A DNA stretch of 5,870 nucleotides from a candidate division WWE3 bacterium RIFCSPLOWO2_01_FULL_39_13. Lineage in GTDB: Bacteria > Patescibacteriota > WWE3 > 2-01-FULL-39-13. The position numbers and the translations under genes are program-made. This document shows, one piece after another, positions 1 through 3,200 of the stretch (positions within the stretch are counted from its first letter, which is position 1; every line of letters starts with the position of its first letter). The stretch lies in assembly GCA_001772665.1 (NCBI GenBank), contig MEVH01000007.1, forward strand, positions 35,221 through 41,090, written 5' to 3'. The notes under the pieces are model-generated. The model was not told the DNA's origin. It was given only the letters and a program-made list of their open reading frames with translations, and made no database searches.

Positions 1-2
1 AT

Positions 3-254
3 AGTTCGGGCAACGTCGGCATCGGGACGACGGGGCCGACGAATCAACTACATCTCTATTCTGGTTCAGGATGGTCTACGCTTGGCCTACAGGCACCTAA
101 TGGTCGTGCTGTCATAAGCCTTGCCGGTGCAGCAGCTACAGCAGATTTTGGGGTTGGGCAACCCGGCGAAAATGAGCTATATATTCGCACATCTACTGCG
201 GATCCAATCAATTTCATGACGAGCAATACTTATCGACTGGCACTTGGTGCAACA
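3..254 (+). other. Module 1 (single copy, first complete core at base 9)
   Basis: The window opens within SSG, the usual end of a preceding module (the missing base probably completes GAT in D-SSG). It continues with GNVGIGTTGP, NQLHLYSGS and a unique beta-rich stretch containing LGLQAPNGRAVISLAG and NELYIRTSTADPINFMT, then TYRLALGATG. The last phrase resembles the strand that leads into the family C closing segment. I do not recognise a specific domain. It is best read as one fibre module with a variable body. Confidence 0.7.
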
Positions 255-3200
255 GGAGGATTGTCCCTTGGGTCTAGCTACTACAACACGGATCCGGGTT
301 CTGGAAATATGATAATTCAAGGCAACGTCGGCATCGGGGATGTTTCACCGGCATATTTGCTGACGGTAGGCAGCGGAGATTTGTTTGGTGTTAATTCTTC
401 AGGGTATGCTCTCTTGCCGGCTGGGGCGGTGGGGACGCCGTCATTAACCTTTACCGGTGATACCAACACCGGATTATACAATACGGCCGCTGATAAGTTA
501 GGTTTAGTGGCAGGCGGGACAGAGTCAATGACGATAACGAGCGGCAACGTCGGCATCGGGACGACGAGTCCAATTGATACTTTACAGGTAAAGACTTCTG
601 GGCAAGGTTCAATAACATTCGGCGGGTCAACTGGAAGGTATATTCGCGCCTATGACAGCAATGGTGACCCTTCTACTTTGGAGGTTCCTAACGGGAACTT
701 TTGGGTTGGTACAGGAGCTTTGTATTCAGACAATGCAACTGGGTCAAGGGGAAGATTGGGCTTAGTCGGGCAGGGCAGCACATTTTCATACGATGGAGAT
801 ACTTTAGAATCATATGGTGCTTCGGTGTATGCCGATTCTGTCATGGGTAATCCAGGACTTGCTCTTGCAGGTTACAACTTCATTAACTTCTTTACTAACA
901 ATCAGTCGAAAATGGTGATAGATAATGCGGGCAACGTCGGCATCGGGACGACGGGGCCAAATTCAAAGTTAGAAGTCAACGGAGTAGGCTCATTTAGTCT
1001 GGGAGCAGTAGGAGCTCCTGGAATTAGTTTTAATGGGGATTTAGATACAGGAATGTGGTCAAGTGGTGCTAACGCGCTTAATTTATCAACGGGGGGAAGT
1101 GAACGATTGAGAATAGATAATAACGGCAACGTCGGCATCGGGACGACGGGGCCTGCGACGAAGTTACATCTTTCGGGCGATGGGACAAGCGGTGCTAATG
1201 CAATCACTTTTCGATGGGCGGCAAACAGCACAGGATATGACCCTCATATTGATTTTTACAAAGCGCGTGGAACTATCGCTTCTCCGACAATTATTCAGTC
1301 AGGTGACGGAGCAGGTATGATAATTTTTGGTGGTTATGATGGGGTAAATTGGCTCAACTCGGCTTACATAGGTTCAAAGATAGCAGCAACCCCAGGAGTT
1401 GATGATATGCCCGGTTATTTGTACTTTTCTACAACAGCAGATGGTACTTATTCGCCAACGGAAAGAATGAGGTTAAGTGCCGCTGGCGGTCTGTCTTTGG
1501 GGAATAGTTATGTTGGGACAGACGCTGGCGCTGGGAATATGATAATCAGCGGCAACGTCGGCATCGGGACAGTGTCTCCAGGGGCAAAGTTGCAAATTCA
1601 AGGAGCAGGCACCACCACTGGTTTGTCTCTTCTTACCACTGATTCAGCAGGGACGCAAAGGTTTGCTGTTTTAGACAATGGCAACGTCGGCATCGGGACG
1701 ACGAACCCTGTGACTCCTCTTCATGTAGTTAGGAGTTCTGCTGGGGCTGTTATTACTGCCTTACTTCTTGAGAATCCAAATAGCACTATTGGGACTGGGG
1801 CAAACATCAATTTAGGTGCTTACGATACTGGTGGTAATCAACAATCAATAGGTCAAGTAAGGGCTGTAATTGAACAAGCAGGCGATGCGTCTAATATTGA
1901 CTCTTATTTATCTCTTTGGTCTAAATTAAATGGGACATTAACGGAAAGGATGAGGATTGATAGTTCGGGCAACGTCGGCATCGGGACGACGGGGCCGGGG
2001 GCGAAGTTGGATATTTCTTCTCCTAATACAACCACCGCTTTTACCATTCGTAATTCAAGTAATTCAAATCGTGTTCTTATGTTACTTTCAAATTCCGCTG
2101 ACAATGGAATCTTTACGCTTAACGATAGTAGTGAGACCGCTAAAATTAGTTTATTGACATCTGGAGTTTCTTATTTGAACGGTGGAAACGTTGGTATTGG
2201 AACTACCAACCCTAGCGCAAAGTTAGAAGTTGCAGGTGATGTGAAATTTCTTGGCTCTAATCCTACAACTTTGACTTTTGGTAGCACTGCGGCAAACGCA
2301 GTTATCAATAGTCCAGCCTCATTCTTCATAAACTTAGATTCCACAAGTGCATACTCTGATGCTCTTGTCTTTAGTATTGCTAAGGATAGAAGTGGTGTCT
2401 CGGGGGGGACAGAATTGTTTCGAGTACAAGAGAACGGCAATGTCGGCATCGGGACGACTTCGCCTTTGGCTCGTCTGGGGATCGTGGGAGCGGATGCTCT
2501 CAACACGAGCTTTGCGGCAAATATCAGTGGCAGTACAGGAACAGGTTTGGTAGTAACAAATGCGGGCAACGTCGGCATCGGGACGACGAGTCCGGGGGCA
2601 AAATTAGAAGTGCGAAACCTCAGCACAAACGATCAGATCCGTTACATGTGGGCAACTGACCAATCTTTGGCCTTTGGGGGCGATGGGACAATTGGCCCTT
2701 ATCTCGTGAGCCATACCGATCAGAGTGGTCTTTCAATTGGTAATTATGCTTCTATCCGTCAGTTATTTGGAGCTAATGGTTTTATTGTTCAAACCTCTCC
2801 TGCAACTACGGTAGGGAACACAAGAACTTTTACTACTCAAATGACAGTCAATACTTCTGCCACGACGCTTGCCGGTAATTTGATTGTATCGGGTACAGGT
2901 AATTCATCAATAGCTGGCAACGTCGGCATCGGGACGACGGCTCCAAATTCGAAGTTAGAAGTCAACGGAGTCGGTTCTTTTAGTTTGGGAGCAGTTGGAG
3001 CTCCGGGAATAAGTTTTAATGGGGATTTGGATACAGGAATGTGGTCAAGTGGTGCTAACGCGCTTAATTTATCAACGGGGGGAAGTGAACGAATGAGAAT
3101 AGATAGTTCGGGCAACGTCGGCATCGGGACGGTTTCACCGGGACAAAAATTAAGTGTCAAAGGAGCTGGCTTGTTTGGTTCTACCGATGCTTGGGTGCAA

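Noticed and set aside
648..680. Calcium-binding loop in YDSNGDPSTLE
   Set aside because: The residues do not match the spacing of an EF-hand or dockerin loop, and a single weak match in an Asp/Asn/Gly-rich fibre is expected by chance.
1957..2553. Two plus-strand frames (1957-2157 and 2347-2553) in a different phase
   Set aside because: They overlap the giant frame out of phase, have no recognisable protein features and cross module boundaries without respecting them.
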